NCBI RefSeq assembly: GCF_900091845.1 | Contig: NZ_FMCI01000024.1 | Coordinates: 1 to 46,291 of the forward strand | From: Streptomyces sp. SolWspMP-5a-2 | Lineage (GTDB): Bacteria; Actinomycetota; Actinomycetes; Streptomycetales; Streptomycetaceae | Length of the DNA stretch: 46,291 bases | Direction: 5' to 3' | Shown: piece by piece, positions 24,016 through 35,692 of the stretch | How positions within the stretch are numbered: the first letter of the stretch is position 1 | Layout of the letters: the number at the start of each line of letters is the position of its first letter | The notes under the pieces: model-generated | Told to the model about the DNA's origin: nothing | Databases searched by the model: none | What the model saw: the letters and a program-made list of their open reading frames with translations, nothing else | Made by a program: the position numbers and the translations under genes

Positions 24016-25761
24016 GTGCAGTTCGAGGTGTGGGCACCGCAGGCCGACCGTGTGACGCTCCGGTGCGATGGCGCCCCGCACGCGCTGGGGCGCGATCCGG
24101 ACCGCCCCGGGTGGTGGTGCGGCGAGGCGGAGGCGCGGGACGGCACCCGGTACGGCTTCGCGCTCGACGACGGTCCGGTGCTGCCCGACCCGAGGTCCCG
24201 CCGTCAGCCGGAGGGACCGGACGGGCCGAGCGCGGTCGTCGACCACGGCCGGTACGCGTGGCGCGCCGAGTGGGCCGGGCTGCCGCTGCCGGGGGCGGTC
24301 CTGTACGAGCTGCACGTGGGCACGTTCACCGCCGAGGGGACGCTGGACGCGGCCGCCGAACGGCTCGGCCACCTAGCCGAACTGGGCGTCACGCACGTGG
24401 AGTTGATGCCGCTGTGTCCCTTCCCCGGGCGGCACGGCTGGGGGTACGAGGGGGTGTCGCTGTGGGCGGTGCACGAGCCGTACGGCGGACCCGAGGCGCT
24501 GAAACGGTTCGTCGACCGGGCGCACGCGCTGGGCCTCGGCGTCGTCCTGGACGTCGTCCACAACCATCTGGGGCCTTCGGGCAACCATCTGCCCGCGTTC
24601 GGGCCGTACTTCACCGACACGCACCAGACCCCGTGGGGCTCCGCGGTGAACCTGGACGCGCCCGGCTCGGACGAGGTGCGGGCCTTCCTGCGGGAGAGCG
24701 CGCTGGCCTGGCTGCGGGACTACCGCCTGGACGGGCTGCGGCTCGACGCGGTGCACGCGCTGGTCGACACGCGCGCGTGCCACTTCCTCGAGGAGCTGTC
24801 GGCGGCGGTGGACGCCCTCGCCGCCGACCTGGACAGGCCGCTGTTCCTGATCGCCGAGTCCGACCTGAACGACCCGCGGCTGATCACCGCGCGCACGGAG
24901 GGCGGCCTCGGGCTGCACGCGCAGTGGAACGACGACTTCCACCACGCCCTGCACACGGCGGTCACCGGCGAGTCCCAGGGCTACTACGGCGACTTCGCGC
25001 GCGCCCCGCTCGCCGCCCTCGCCAGGACCCTCACCGGCGGCTACTTCCACGACGGCACCTACTCGTCGTTCCGCGGGCGGCACCACGGGCGTCCGCTGGA
25101 CCGCGCCCGGGTGGCCGGGCACCGGCTGCTCGGCTACGGCCAGACCCACGACCAGGTCGGCAACCGCGCCCAGGGCGACCGGCTCGCCGCGTCCCTCTCC
25201 CCCGGGCTGCTGGCCTGCGTGGCGACGCTCACGCTGACCGCGCCGTTCACCCCGATGCTGTTCATGGGCGAGGAGTGGGCGGCGGGCACGCCCTGGCAGT
25301 TCTTCACCGACCACACCGACCCGGACCTCGCGGACGCGGTACGCCGGGGCAGGCGGCGGGAGTTCGCGGCGCACGGCTGGGCCGAGGAGGACGTGCCCGA
25401 CCCGCAGGACCCGGCGACCCGGGACCGCTCCTGCCTCGACTGGTCGGAACCGGCCGCCGGGCCGCACGCGCGCGTGCTGGACTGGCACCGGCGGCTGATC
25501 GCGCTGCGCCGCGCCGAGCCCGACCTCACCGACCCGGACCTCGCCGACACCAAGGTGGCGTTCGACGAGGACGGACGCTGGCTCGCCTTCCGGCGCGGGG
25601 ACGTCCGGGTCGCCGTCAACCTGGCGCCGACCGCCGCGGCGATCCCGCTGGGCCCGCGCGAGGCGACCGTCCTCGCCGCGTGGGAGCCGGTCACCCCGCC
25701 GGGCCCGGACGGCGTCCTGCACCTGCCGGGCGAATCCTGCGTGGTGCTCCGGCAGGGGTGA
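24016..25761 (+). CDS. treZ: Malto-oligosyltrehalose trehalohydrolase
   Basis: TreZ releases trehalose from maltooligosyltrehalose made by TreY. From GTG 24016, with GAAGGGG (24001-24007) upstream, it is 581 aa, the family norm. An in-frame ATG at 23962 would add 18 residues. The N-terminal CBM48-like domain opens VQFEVWAPQADRVTLRC. GH13 residues are Asp244 in DGLRLDAVHAL, Glu281 in LIAESDLND and Asp379 in GQTHDQVGNRAQGDRL. The stretch FMGEEWAAGTPWQFFTDH is diagnostic for TreZ. The gene is separated from treY by three opposite-strand genes, so it needs its own promoter. Confidence 0.95.
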   Translation: MQFEVWAPQADRVTLRCDGAPHALGRDPDRPGWWCGEAEARDGTRYGFALDDGPVLPDPRSRRQPEGPDGPSAVVDHGRYAWRAEWAGLPLPGAVLYELHVGTFTAEGTLDAAAERLGHLAELGVTHVELMPLCPFPGRHGWGYEGVSLWAVHEPYGGPEALKRFVDRAHALGLGVVLDVVHNHLGPSGNHLPAFGPYFTDTHQTPWGSAVNLDAPGSDEVRAFLRESALAWLRDYRLDGLRLDAVHALVDTRACHFLEELSAAVDALAADLDRPLFLIAESDLNDPRLITARTEGGLGLHAQWNDDFHHALHTAVTGESQGYYGDFARAPLAALARTLTGGYFHDGTYSSFRGRHHGRPLDRARVAGHRLLGYGQTHDQVGNRAQGDRLAASLSPGLLACVATLTLTAPFTPMLFMGEEWAAGTPWQFFTDHTDPDLADAVRRGRRREFAAHGWAEEDVPDPQDPATRDRSCLDWSEPAAGPHARVLDWHRRLIALRRAEPDLTDPDLADTKVAFDEDGRWLAFRRGDVRVAVNLAPTAAAIPLGPREATVLAAWEPVTPPGPDGVLHLPGESCVVLRQG

Positions 25762-25793
25762 GACGACGGGGACGGGGCCTGCCGGTGGCGGCG

Positions 25794-25811
25794 GGCGCCC
25801 TGTCGGGTGCC
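25794..25811. terminator. Short hairpin between convergent treZ and kinase-like genes
   Basis: GGCGCCC-TGTC-GGGTGCC forms seven pairs with one G-U around a four-base loop. No T-run follows. Confidence 0.4.
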
Positions 25812-25823
25812 GGGCCGGAGACG

Positions 25824-26804
25824 TCAGGGGTGGTTCTCGTCGCCGTCCTTCAGCTCGGTGACCCGTTCCAGGAGGATCGCCTCCCAGGCGCGGGCGAGCC
25901 GGAGCCGCAGGGGCGGGAGCGGGGCGTCGTCCTTGCCGTCGAGGGCCGCCGCGAGGCGCAGCAGCGTGTCGCAGCGGGCCAGCCAGAGACCGCGCAGGCA
26001 CGGGCGGGCACCGTACCCGGCCAGGGTCGCGGCGCGCACGGCGGCGGGCGAGCCGACGGCGGCCGCCAGTCCGGCGATGTCCTCGGCCGGGTCGCCCAGG
26101 ACCGCCTCCGTCCAGGCGAGGACGCCCCGCACCCGGCCGTCCGCGCGCACCACGAGGTGGTCCCCGGTGAGGCCGTGGTGGACCAGCACCGCTCCGCCGG
26201 GCTGCACGGCGAGCTGCACGGCCGCCCCCGGCGGGAACTGCTGGAGCGCGGCCGGGTCGAACTCGTCGGCCGCCGCGAGCCGTCCCGCGGACTGCACCGC
26301 CATGCGGCGCAGCGCCTCGAGGGAGCGCGGCGCGGCCCGGGGCACACCGAGGGTCTCGGCCTGCCGGGCGGGCACGTCGCGCAGGCCGGTGAGCATCCCG
26401 GCGAGGTCCGCCTCGCCCACGGCGGAGACGTCGTGCTCCCCGGCGGTGCCGCCGGGCACCACCGTGTCGAGGGTGTAGGCGAGGCCGGGCGCCCATTCGC
26501 CGTGCGCGACGCTGGTCGGCACGGCGACCGGCAGATGCGGCCGGACGAGGTCCCGCAGCCGCAGCTCGCGGCGGCGCCGGGCGCTGTCCGCGCGGTCGAG
26601 GGCGAGGCGCAGCACATGCCGGCTGCCGACCCACCAGGTGGAGTGCCCCTCTCCCCCGGCGACGGGCCGCACCTCGGGCCCCGGACGGCCGTCGGCCCCC
26701 GGGGACTCCTTGAGCAGGGTGCCGACCAGCCGTCGCACGGCGTCGGCGGTGGGCGCCGGGGTGGACCCGGGCCGGTCCGGGGGTGAGGGGGTCGCCTCGG
26801 GCAT
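25824..26804 (-). CDS. APH-like phosphotransferase, possible pseudokinase
   Basis: The 326-aa protein has the aminoglycoside/macrolide phosphotransferase layout: N-lobe (GEGHSTWWVGSRHVLRL), a catalytic-loop region and a GDPAEDIAGLAAAVG helix. Key catalytic positions are changed. The HxD loop reads VHHGLTGDHLVV, with Gly211 where the catalytic Asp belongs; the metal-binding Asp of the DW motif is Ala230 in VLAWTEA; and Arg replaces the usual ATP-site Lys in VLRL. Together these suggest no kinase activity unless the loop aligns differently (Asp215 is close by). The start ATG 26804 lies 17 bp after the M24 peptidase stop, so the two are co-transcribed. The Shine-Dalgarno is weak. Confidence 0.72.
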   Translation of the reverse strand: MPEATPSPPDRPGSTPAPTADAVRRLVGTLLKESPGADGRPGPEVRPVAGGEGHSTWWVGSRHVLRLALDRADSARRRRELRLRDLVRPHLPVAVPTSVAHGEWAPGLAYTLDTVVPGGTAGEHDVSAVGEADLAGMLTGLRDVPARQAETLGVPRAAPRSLEALRRMAVQSAGRLAAADEFDPAALQQFPPGAAVQLAVQPGGAVLVHHGLTGDHLVVRADGRVRGVLAWTEAVLGDPAEDIAGLAAAVGSPAAVRAATLAGYGARPCLRGLWLARCDTLLRLAAALDGKDDAPLPPLRLRLARAWEAILLERVTELKDGDENHP

Positions 26805-26821
26805 GGTCGTACCGCCGCCGC

Positions 26822-27949
26822 TCAGTTCACCACGACCAGTTCGCGGGTGGTGTCGTTCAGGCGCCGCCCGCCGTCCTCGGTGACCGTGACGATGTCCTCG
26901 ATCCGGACGCCGAAGCGGCCGGGCAGGTAGATGCCGGGCTCCACGGAGAAGCACATCCCGGGGACGAGCGGCTGCTCCTCGCCCTCGATCATGTAGGGCG
27001 GCTCGTGGGTGGTGACGCCGATGCCGTGTCCCGTGCGGTGGATGAAGTACTCGCCGTACCCGGCGTCCGCGATGACCTGGCGGGCGGCCCGGTCGACGTC
27101 CTGGCAGGCCGCGCCGGGCCGCACCGCGCGGAAACCGGCCTCCTGGGCGGCCCGCACGATGTCGTGGACCGCGCGCTCCTCGTCGTCGGGCTCGCCGACG
27201 TGGACGGTGCGGGAGGTGTCCGAGCCGTAGCCGTCCTTGAGTCCGCCGAAGTCGAGGACGACCATGTCGCCGTCCTCGATGACGCGGTCGCCGACCTCGT
27301 GGTGCGGGTTGGCGCCGTTGGGTCCGGACGCGACGATGGTGAAGTCGACCTGCGCGTGCCCGAACCGGCGCAGCAGCCCGGCGAGGTCGGCGCCGACCTC
27401 GGACTCCCGGCGGCCGGCGAAGGGGACCGTGCGGATCTCCTCGAACGCCGCGTCGGCGGCCGCCCCGGCCGCCGCCATCAGCTCCAGCTCCGCCGCGTCC
27501 TTGACGGCCCGCAGCATCGGCAGGGCCTCGGTGAGGGCAGTGTGGGAGGTGTCGGGCAGCGCGCGCTGGAGCCCGAGCAGGTGCAGGGCCCAGGCGTTGT
27601 CGCTGACCCCGTAGCGGCCGGTGCTGTCCAGCAGGGCGGCGGTGGCGGCGTAGGGGTCCTTGCCGTCGGTCCAGTCCCGCAGGCTCAGCGCCTCGGCACC
27701 GGGCGCGCGGGCCGCGTCCGGGGCCTCCAGGGTGGGCACGACCAGGACGGGCGGGCGGTCGGGGGTGAGCACCAGGAGGGTGAGCCGCTCGGTGATCGCG
27801 GTGGGCGCGTAGCCGGTGAGCCACACCAGGTCGGGTCCGGGTGCCACGAGGAGTCCCGCGAGTCCGGCGTCGGCGGCGGCACGGGCGGCGCGCTCCATGC
27901 GGGACCGGTAGTCGTCGGCGGTGAAGGACGTGGGCGTGCGGCCGGACAT
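26822..27949 (-). CDS. M24B Xaa-Pro aminopeptidase/dipeptidase
   Basis: This 375-aa metallopeptidase of the pita-bread fold removes N-terminal residues before proline or splits Xaa-Pro dipeptides. All five metal ligands are visible: Asp233 (VVLDFGG), Asp244 (GSDTSRT), His308 (GHGIG), Glu337 (FSVEPGIY) and Glu351 (VRIEDIV). The N-terminal creatinase-like domain spans about 1-130 and includes LLVAPGPDLVWLTGY. ATG 27949 has GGGAGG seven bases upstream. No signal peptide, so it is cytoplasmic. The kinase-like gene follows in the same operon. Confidence 0.92.
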   Translation of the reverse strand: MSGRTPTSFTADDYRSRMERAARAAADAGLAGLLVAPGPDLVWLTGYAPTAITERLTLLVLTPDRPPVLVVPTLEAPDAARAPGAEALSLRDWTDGKDPYAATAALLDSTGRYGVSDNAWALHLLGLQRALPDTSHTALTEALPMLRAVKDAAELELMAAAGAAADAAFEEIRTVPFAGRRESEVGADLAGLLRRFGHAQVDFTIVASGPNGANPHHEVGDRVIEDGDMVVLDFGGLKDGYGSDTSRTVHVGEPDDEERAVHDIVRAAQEAGFRAVRPGAACQDVDRAARQVIADAGYGEYFIHRTGHGIGVTTHEPPYMIEGEEQPLVPGMCFSVEPGIYLPGRFGVRIEDIVTVTEDGGRRLNDTTRELVVVN

Positions 27950-28185
27950 CCGGGCCTCCCTGGACGGCTGTGGAGAAACCAAAGGCTACGGGCAGCATCC
28001 TGCCCGCCGTACGGGGGCCGCGCGAGCCGATCGGGGGCGGGGCGGGGGCGCGGGACGGATCGAAAGGGGGCGCGGGGGCGCGGGGCGGAGTGATCGGGGG
28101 TGGTCGCAGGGGGTCGTCGGGGGGGCGGGCTGGTCGGGGCGGTCCTCTCCATTGCGGGGCGGCCCGTGGCGGCTCGCGGGGGTGG

Positions 28186-28797
28186 TCAGACGACGACGCC
28201 CGGGACGACCGTCAGCCGCTGGTAGGCGCCGTCGCGGTGGCGGACGGTCAGGGTGATCCGGGTGCCGGGGCGGGCGCGGGCCACCTCGCGGGCGAGGTCG
28301 GTGGTGGAGGCGACGGGGGCGGAGCCGAAGGCGAGGACGACGTCGCCCCTGATCAGGCCCGCCGTGTAGCCGGGGCCCGGCACGTGCACGGCGACGATCA
28401 GGGCGCCGGGCCGCTCGGTGTCCACGACCTCGACGCCGAGGGTCACCGGGGCCCCGGCGGGGGTGACCCGGACGGCGATCCGGGCGCCCCCGGTCGGCCC
28501 GGGGAGCGGGGCGGGCCGCGACGCCGTCCGCCCGCGCGCGTCCAGCAGGGTGGTGCCGACGGTGCCGAGACCGACGCCGGTGAGCAGCAGGACCGTGCCG
28601 ACGCAGAGGCCGAAGAGGGTCGACCGCAGCCGTCTGGCCCGTCCTCCGGCCGCGTGCGAGCGCGGCGACGGCGGACCGGGGTCGGGTGCCTCGGGGGTCC
28701 CCCGCCGGTCGGGGGACCCGTCCGGGCCCGGTGCGGCGGTGGTCCGGGGCCGTTCTCCGCCCGGCATCGGCCTGGGACGTAACGCGGTGTGTTCCAT
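28186..28797 (-). CDS. Membrane-anchored PDZ domain protein
   Basis: The 203-aa protein has a Pro/Arg-rich cytoplasmic N-terminus (1-55), one membrane segment (about 59-83, LFGLCVGTVLLLTGVGLGTV) and an external PDZ domain (about 110-203) with VVDTERPGALIVAVHVPGPG, the GLIRGDVVLAFG turn and a final beta strand. PDZ domains of this kind occur in HtrA/DegP proteases, but no trypsin domain is present here, so it is a stand-alone binding module or adaptor. ATG 28797 has GGAGG seven bases upstream. It lies 118 bp after the geosmin synthase stop on the same strand. Confidence 0.82.
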   Translation of the reverse strand: MEHTALRPRPMPGGERPRTTAAPGPDGSPDRRGTPEAPDPGPPSPRSHAAGGRARRLRSTLFGLCVGTVLLLTGVGLGTVGTTLLDARGRTASRPAPLPGPTGGARIAVRVTPAGAPVTLGVEVVDTERPGALIVAVHVPGPGYTAGLIRGDVVLAFGSAPVASTTDLAREVARARPGTRITLTVRHRDGAYQRLTVVPGVVV

Positions 28798-28915
28798 GAG
28801 GCGCCTCCGGCTGATCCCCTACCCGCCGGACGCGCGCCCCACGAGCCACGAACGGGTGAGACGGCGCCGCACCCGGCGCACCCCCGCGACCGAACCGCCC
28901 GGCCGCCCTCCCCGC

Positions 28916-31520
<2,605 letters not shown>

Positions 31521-31991
31521 ATGACCAGGACACCACTGCGCGCCGAACTGCTTTTCGCCCAGGATGTCTCCGCGCGGGACGAACAGCACATGGTGGCCCT
31601 CATGGCCGAGTTGGGGGCCCCGGCCGCCCAGGTCAGGCGGAGCGTCGGCCACCGGGGTCCGGAGGAACTGCACTGGCTGGTGCTGGCGTCCCTCCCCTTG
31701 CAGGCCTTCCTCTCCGGGATCGGCGCGGAGGCGGTGAAGGACGCGTACCGGGGGCTGGCGAACCTGGTCGGACGTCTCACCCGCCGCTCCGCGTCGCCGG
31801 GCGCGACGCCGCGGCCGGTGGTGCTCCAGGACGAGCGCAGCGGGGTGCGGGTGGTCCTGGAGGGCGACCTGCCGCCGGAGGCGTACCGGGAGCTGGCCCT
31901 GCTCGACCTGTCGCGGTTCGCCCTCGGCCCGGTCCACTGGGACAGGGCCCTCGGCCGCTGGCGCTCCGAGCTGGACGAGGCGGCGGGCTGA
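31521..31991 (+). CDS. Hypothetical protein, first gene of the CHAT-chaperone operon
   Basis: I do not recognise this 156-aa protein. ATG 31521 has GGAGG (31506-31510) ten bases upstream. The N-terminal ~55 residues look like an alpha/beta domain (LRAELLFAQDVSARDEQHMVALMAELG). A mildly hydrophobic amphipathic stretch follows (about 50-88: HWLVLASLPLQAFLSGIGAE, AVKDAYRGLANLVGRL). The C-terminal third (VVLQDERSGVRVVLEGDLPP ... LDLSRFALGPVHWDRALGRW) reads like a small beta-rich unit. It could be a membrane-associating or adaptor partner of the TPR and CHAT proteins. It lies 13 bp before the TPR gene on the same strand. Confidence 0.7.
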   Translation: MTRTPLRAELLFAQDVSARDEQHMVALMAELGAPAAQVRRSVGHRGPEELHWLVLASLPLQAFLSGIGAEAVKDAYRGLANLVGRLTRRSASPGATPRPVVLQDERSGVRVVLEGDLPPEAYRELALLDLSRFALGPVHWDRALGRWRSELDEAAG

Positions 31992-32004
31992 GGCGAGGCA
32001 CGCG

Positions 32005-35000
32005 GTGGCGTGCGGGGACGACGCGGATCAGGGAACGGGGGCCGGGATCAGGATGCCGCCGAGGGAACCGGAGCAGACCCGACGGGCCTGCGAGCGGGCG
32101 GAGTCCCTGCTCGAAACGGGCCGCACGGACGCCGCGGCCCACGCCTTCCGAGAGGTACTGGCGAGCCTGGGACCACTGGAGGACGGGGACGACGCCGGGG
32201 GGCCGGTGGGGCGTGCGGGGGTGTGGGACGTGGGGGTTTCGGGGGGCGTGGGGGGTTCGGGGGGCGGCTGGGGGTTCGGGGGGCGCTGGGGGTTCGGGGG
32301 GCGCTGGGGGTTCGAGAGAGCCCGGGGATTCGCGGGGGCCCGGGGATTCACGGGGGCCCGGGGTCGGTGCCGTCGGGGTGGGGGCGGAGTCCCGTCCGGT
32401 CGACGGTGGGTGCCTCTCCCCCGGTCAGCTCGGCGCGCGGGCCCATGTCGGGCTCGGGCGGGTGCTGTTGCGGGCCGGGGAGGCGCGGCGGGCGGAGAAG
32501 GAGTTCCGGCGGGCCGCGCGCTTACGTCCGGCCGATCACGCGCCCGCCTACTGGCTGGGGTGCGCCGCCGCCCACCGGGGCGAGTTCGAGACGGCCGAGG
32601 ACAGGTTCACCCGACTCCTGGAACGCCGACCCGGGGACGGTCCCGCGCTGGTCCAGCGCGGCTACACCCGGGTGCGTCTCGGGCGCCCCGCCGACGCCGT
32701 CGCGGACCTGCGCGCCGCCGCGGGGGTCGGCTGCCTGGACGCCGAGGCCCGCTGGGTACTGGCCGCGCTGTCCGGCGGCACGGCACGCGAGGTGGCTCGC
32801 CTGCTGGCCACGGCGGCACGGGCCGCGCTGAGCGGCGGCGCGGGCGCGTCGGCGGGCGGCTGCGGAGAGCGCCACGGGCGCGCCGACGTGGGGATGGCCA
32901 CCGGCGGCGGCGAGTCGGACGGGTCCGGAATCGGGATCGGTCCGTCCGATGCCGGGACCTGCCAGGCCGGTGTCGGGACTGACGGGTCCGGTGACGGGGC
33001 CGGTCGGTCCGGCGTCGGGACTGACGGATCAGGTGACGGGTCCGGGCGGTCCGGCGTCGGGACTGACGGATCAGGTGACGGGTCCGGTCGGGCGGGCGGG
33101 CGGGGCGATGGGGCGGGCGGCGGCCTGAACTCCCGATCCGGCGCCGACGATGACGGCCGAGGTCGCGCACCCCGTGACCGCGAACGGGGTCCGGGCGCGG
33201 CGGACTTGGGATCCTCGTCCAGGCGGCTGCCGCGTCCGGGGTCCCCGGCGGAGGGCACCGGCCGAGCCCCCGTCTCGGGCCCCGGAGGCCGGGCCGGGGG
33301 CCACGGCGACGCCGGTAACCGTGCCGCCGGGAACCCCGCCTCCGTCTCCACCCCCCGTGAGCACCCACGTCACCGCGCTCCCCGGTCCGCCGCGCGGCCG
33401 CTCCTCGGTACCGGGTCGTCCGGGGCCCCACCCGGCGACCGGGCCGTCGTCGACTGGGACAGGGCCGTGTCCCTGCTCGACCGGGCGCGGCAACTCGACC
33501 CGGACGAGACGGACTTCGTGGTGCCGCACGCCGTGGCGCTCTGTCTGGGCGGGCGGCGGGAGGACGGGCTCGACCTGCTCGCCTGGGCGTCCCGTCGCGC
33601 CCCCGCCGACCGGCGGCTCGGCCATGCCTTCGCGGTGATGGCCTGGCACGCGCTCGGCCCGGCCGACCGCACATCTCTGGCCTGGCGGCGCTGTGTTGCC
33701 CTGTGGGCCGGGCTATTGCACGACCCCGGGTTCTGGGAGGCGTACCGCGCGGGGGCCGCCGCCCGCTACGGCACGCCCGTCACCGACGACGAACTCGGCG
33801 TGCTGCGGGCCGACCTGCTCACCCGGCTCGAAGCGCGGATGCCGGAGGCCGACCCCGTGGTCCGCCCCTCCCCCGAGATCGTCCTGGAGCGCGAGTCGGA
33901 GGCGGCGCGGCTGCTCGCGGAGGCGGGCGGGCTGTCGTGGACGGGCGCCGCCGGGACCGTCGTCTGCGGGCCGCTGCGGATCGTCGAGCTGGGGCGGGAG
34001 GCGGAGTTGGGGGCGTTCGTCGCGGCGGCGGGCGAGGCGGCGGCGGAGCTGCGGCAGGCCTTCTCGCACCTCGGGTTCGCCCACGCCCTGCTCCGTCTCG
34101 ACCGTCCCGCGGAGGCACTCGCCGCGCTGTCGGGGCTGCGCTGCCCGAGCTGCCGTGCTCGGGGCGTCCCGAGCGATCACGCGCGGCGGCCTGGCGACCA
34201 GCACGAGCGGGACGGCGCCGGTGCGGCGGGCGCGCGAGGCGACGCCGTCACCGGGGGTGCTCCCCGGCCGCCCGTCCTCCGACCCGCCGACCTACCGGAA
34301 CACGCGACCGCTCCCGCACGCGCGCCGGGCCCGCCCCCACCGGCGACCCCACCGACACCGCCGGGCCCGGCCGCACCGGCGACCCCACCGACCCCACCGA
34401 CACCGCCGGGTCCGGCCGCACCGGCGAACTCGCGCACGCCATCAGGCCCGGCTGCACCGGCCAACCCGCCCACACCATCAGGCCCGGCCACGCCAGCGGG
34501 CCCACACACACCATCAGCCCCAGGCACACCGCCCAACCCGCCCACACCGGCAGACCCAGACACACCAGCCACCCCACCCGCACCGCCAGCCCCAGTCACA
34601 CCATCGAGCCCACCCACCTCACCGGGCCCACTCGCAGCATCGAGCCCACCCACCTCACCGGACCCACTCACACCATCGAGCCCACCCACCTCACCAGGCC
34701 CATCCGCACCACCGGCCCCGGCCGCACCAGTGGGCCCGCCCGCCTCACCGAACCCCCCGCCGGGGCCCCCGGCCCCGCTCCCCGCGTCGGGTCCACCGCC
34801 GGGTCCGCCCGTTCCGCCGTCCTCGCCCGGCGCCGCCGCCCGGCCCTCTCCCTCGGCGGCACCCTCGCAGGCCGCCCCGCCCGCTCGACCGGTCCGCCCC
34901 GCCGCATCCGGCCGGTCCGCCGCGTCCACCGGGCGCGTCCAGCCCGCGGAGTCGGCTCGGTCGCGGCGGGCCGCCGTCTGTGATCCGGGGTGTCCGCACT

Positions 35001-35692
35001 TCGACGGCCGCAACCCGGCCTACGCCGGACTCCCCGACAAACGGGAGCGGTTGCTCGGCGACGCGCGGAGCGTCGCGCTGGCCGCGCGGCTCGCGCAGGG
35101 GCGGGCCGCGCTCTCCCCGACCGGCCCCGACATCCTCACCGCGGCGCTCAGTTGGCGCCGCGCCCTCGCGCACGCGGAGGCGCTCGGGAAGCGGCCGGAG
35201 GTGGAGGCCGTCGTCGCGGACACCGCGCTCGCCGCCGCCCGGACCCTGCACAGGGCCGGTGACATGCAGGGCTCGGGGGCGACCCTGGAGGCCGCCTGGA
35301 CGCTGCTCGGGGAGGACGGACACGACCGTCTCAAGGGGCAGTTGGCGAGGGTGCTGACCGACAGGGCCATCGCGCAGGCCAACCGGGCGAGGGAGCGGAT
35401 GGAGACCCCGGCGGCGGACCTGCGCCGTGCCGTCGCGCTCAACCCGCACCTGCTGCGCGCCCAGTTGAACCTGGGCGTCGCCCTGCACATCCTCGGCGCG
35501 CAGATGCGCTGGTCGGGGAGTCTCGCCGGGGCGGTCAGGAGCTGGCAGGAGGCCGCCGACCGGCTCACCGCCGCGCTCGTCCACTTCCCCGGCGACCCGG
35601 AACTCACCGCGCTCAGGGATCTGGTCAGGCGCGATCTGGCCCTGGTTCACTCGGAGTTGGAGCAGGGGCGGATCGGGGGTCTGCCGGAGTGA
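32005..35692 (+). CDS. TPR-like repeat protein with low-complexity linkers, apparent +1 frameshift
   Basis: The N-terminus (GTG 32005, GAGG six bases upstream; ATG 32053 is possible) is in one frame: RACERAESLLETGRTDAAAH is TPR-like. From about 32266 coding moves to the +1 frame, within an 18-bp-period Gly-rich repeat in which one unit has 19 bp; removing one G gives a continuous GGSGGAGGSGGAGGS linker. After it come TPR-like helices (HVGLGRVLLRAGEARRAEKEF), a 14-residue VGTDGSGDGSGRSG repeat, a helical domain, a Cys pair CPSC (34142-34153), a roughly 275-codon Pro/Ala/Thr-rich linker, a second Cys pair CDPGC (34979-34993) and a helical C-terminus. Joined, it is about 1228 aa. Its C-terminal part is related to that of the next protein. 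No catalytic motif is seen; a scaffold role is likely. Confidence 0.7.
32237..32360 (+). repeat. G-rich 18-bp repeat with one 19-bp unit at the frameshift
   Basis: The distance between successive TTC strings is 18, 19, 18 and 18 bp. The odd unit ends CGGCT (32265-32269) where its neighbours have CGCT. A second 18-bp repeat, CCCGGGGATTCGCGGGGG-like, follows to about 32360. Runs of five to six G are frequent. Confidence 0.75.
32972..33097 (+). repeat. Three 42-bp tandem repeats in the TPR gene
   Basis: GTCGGGACTGACGG begins copies at 32972, 33014 and 33056. Each encodes 14 residues, VGTDGSGDGSGRSG with small changes, and is likely a flexible linker. Confidence 0.85.
34603..34710 (+). repeat. 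Three 36-bp tandem repeats in the Pro-rich linker
   Basis: ATCGAGCCCACCCACCTCAC starts copies at 34603, 34639 and 34675, encoding SSPPTSPGPLAA, SSPPTSPDPLTP and SSPPTSPGPSAP. The linker around it (about 34300-34800) uses many codons ending in A, unlike the rest of the window. Confidence 0.85.
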
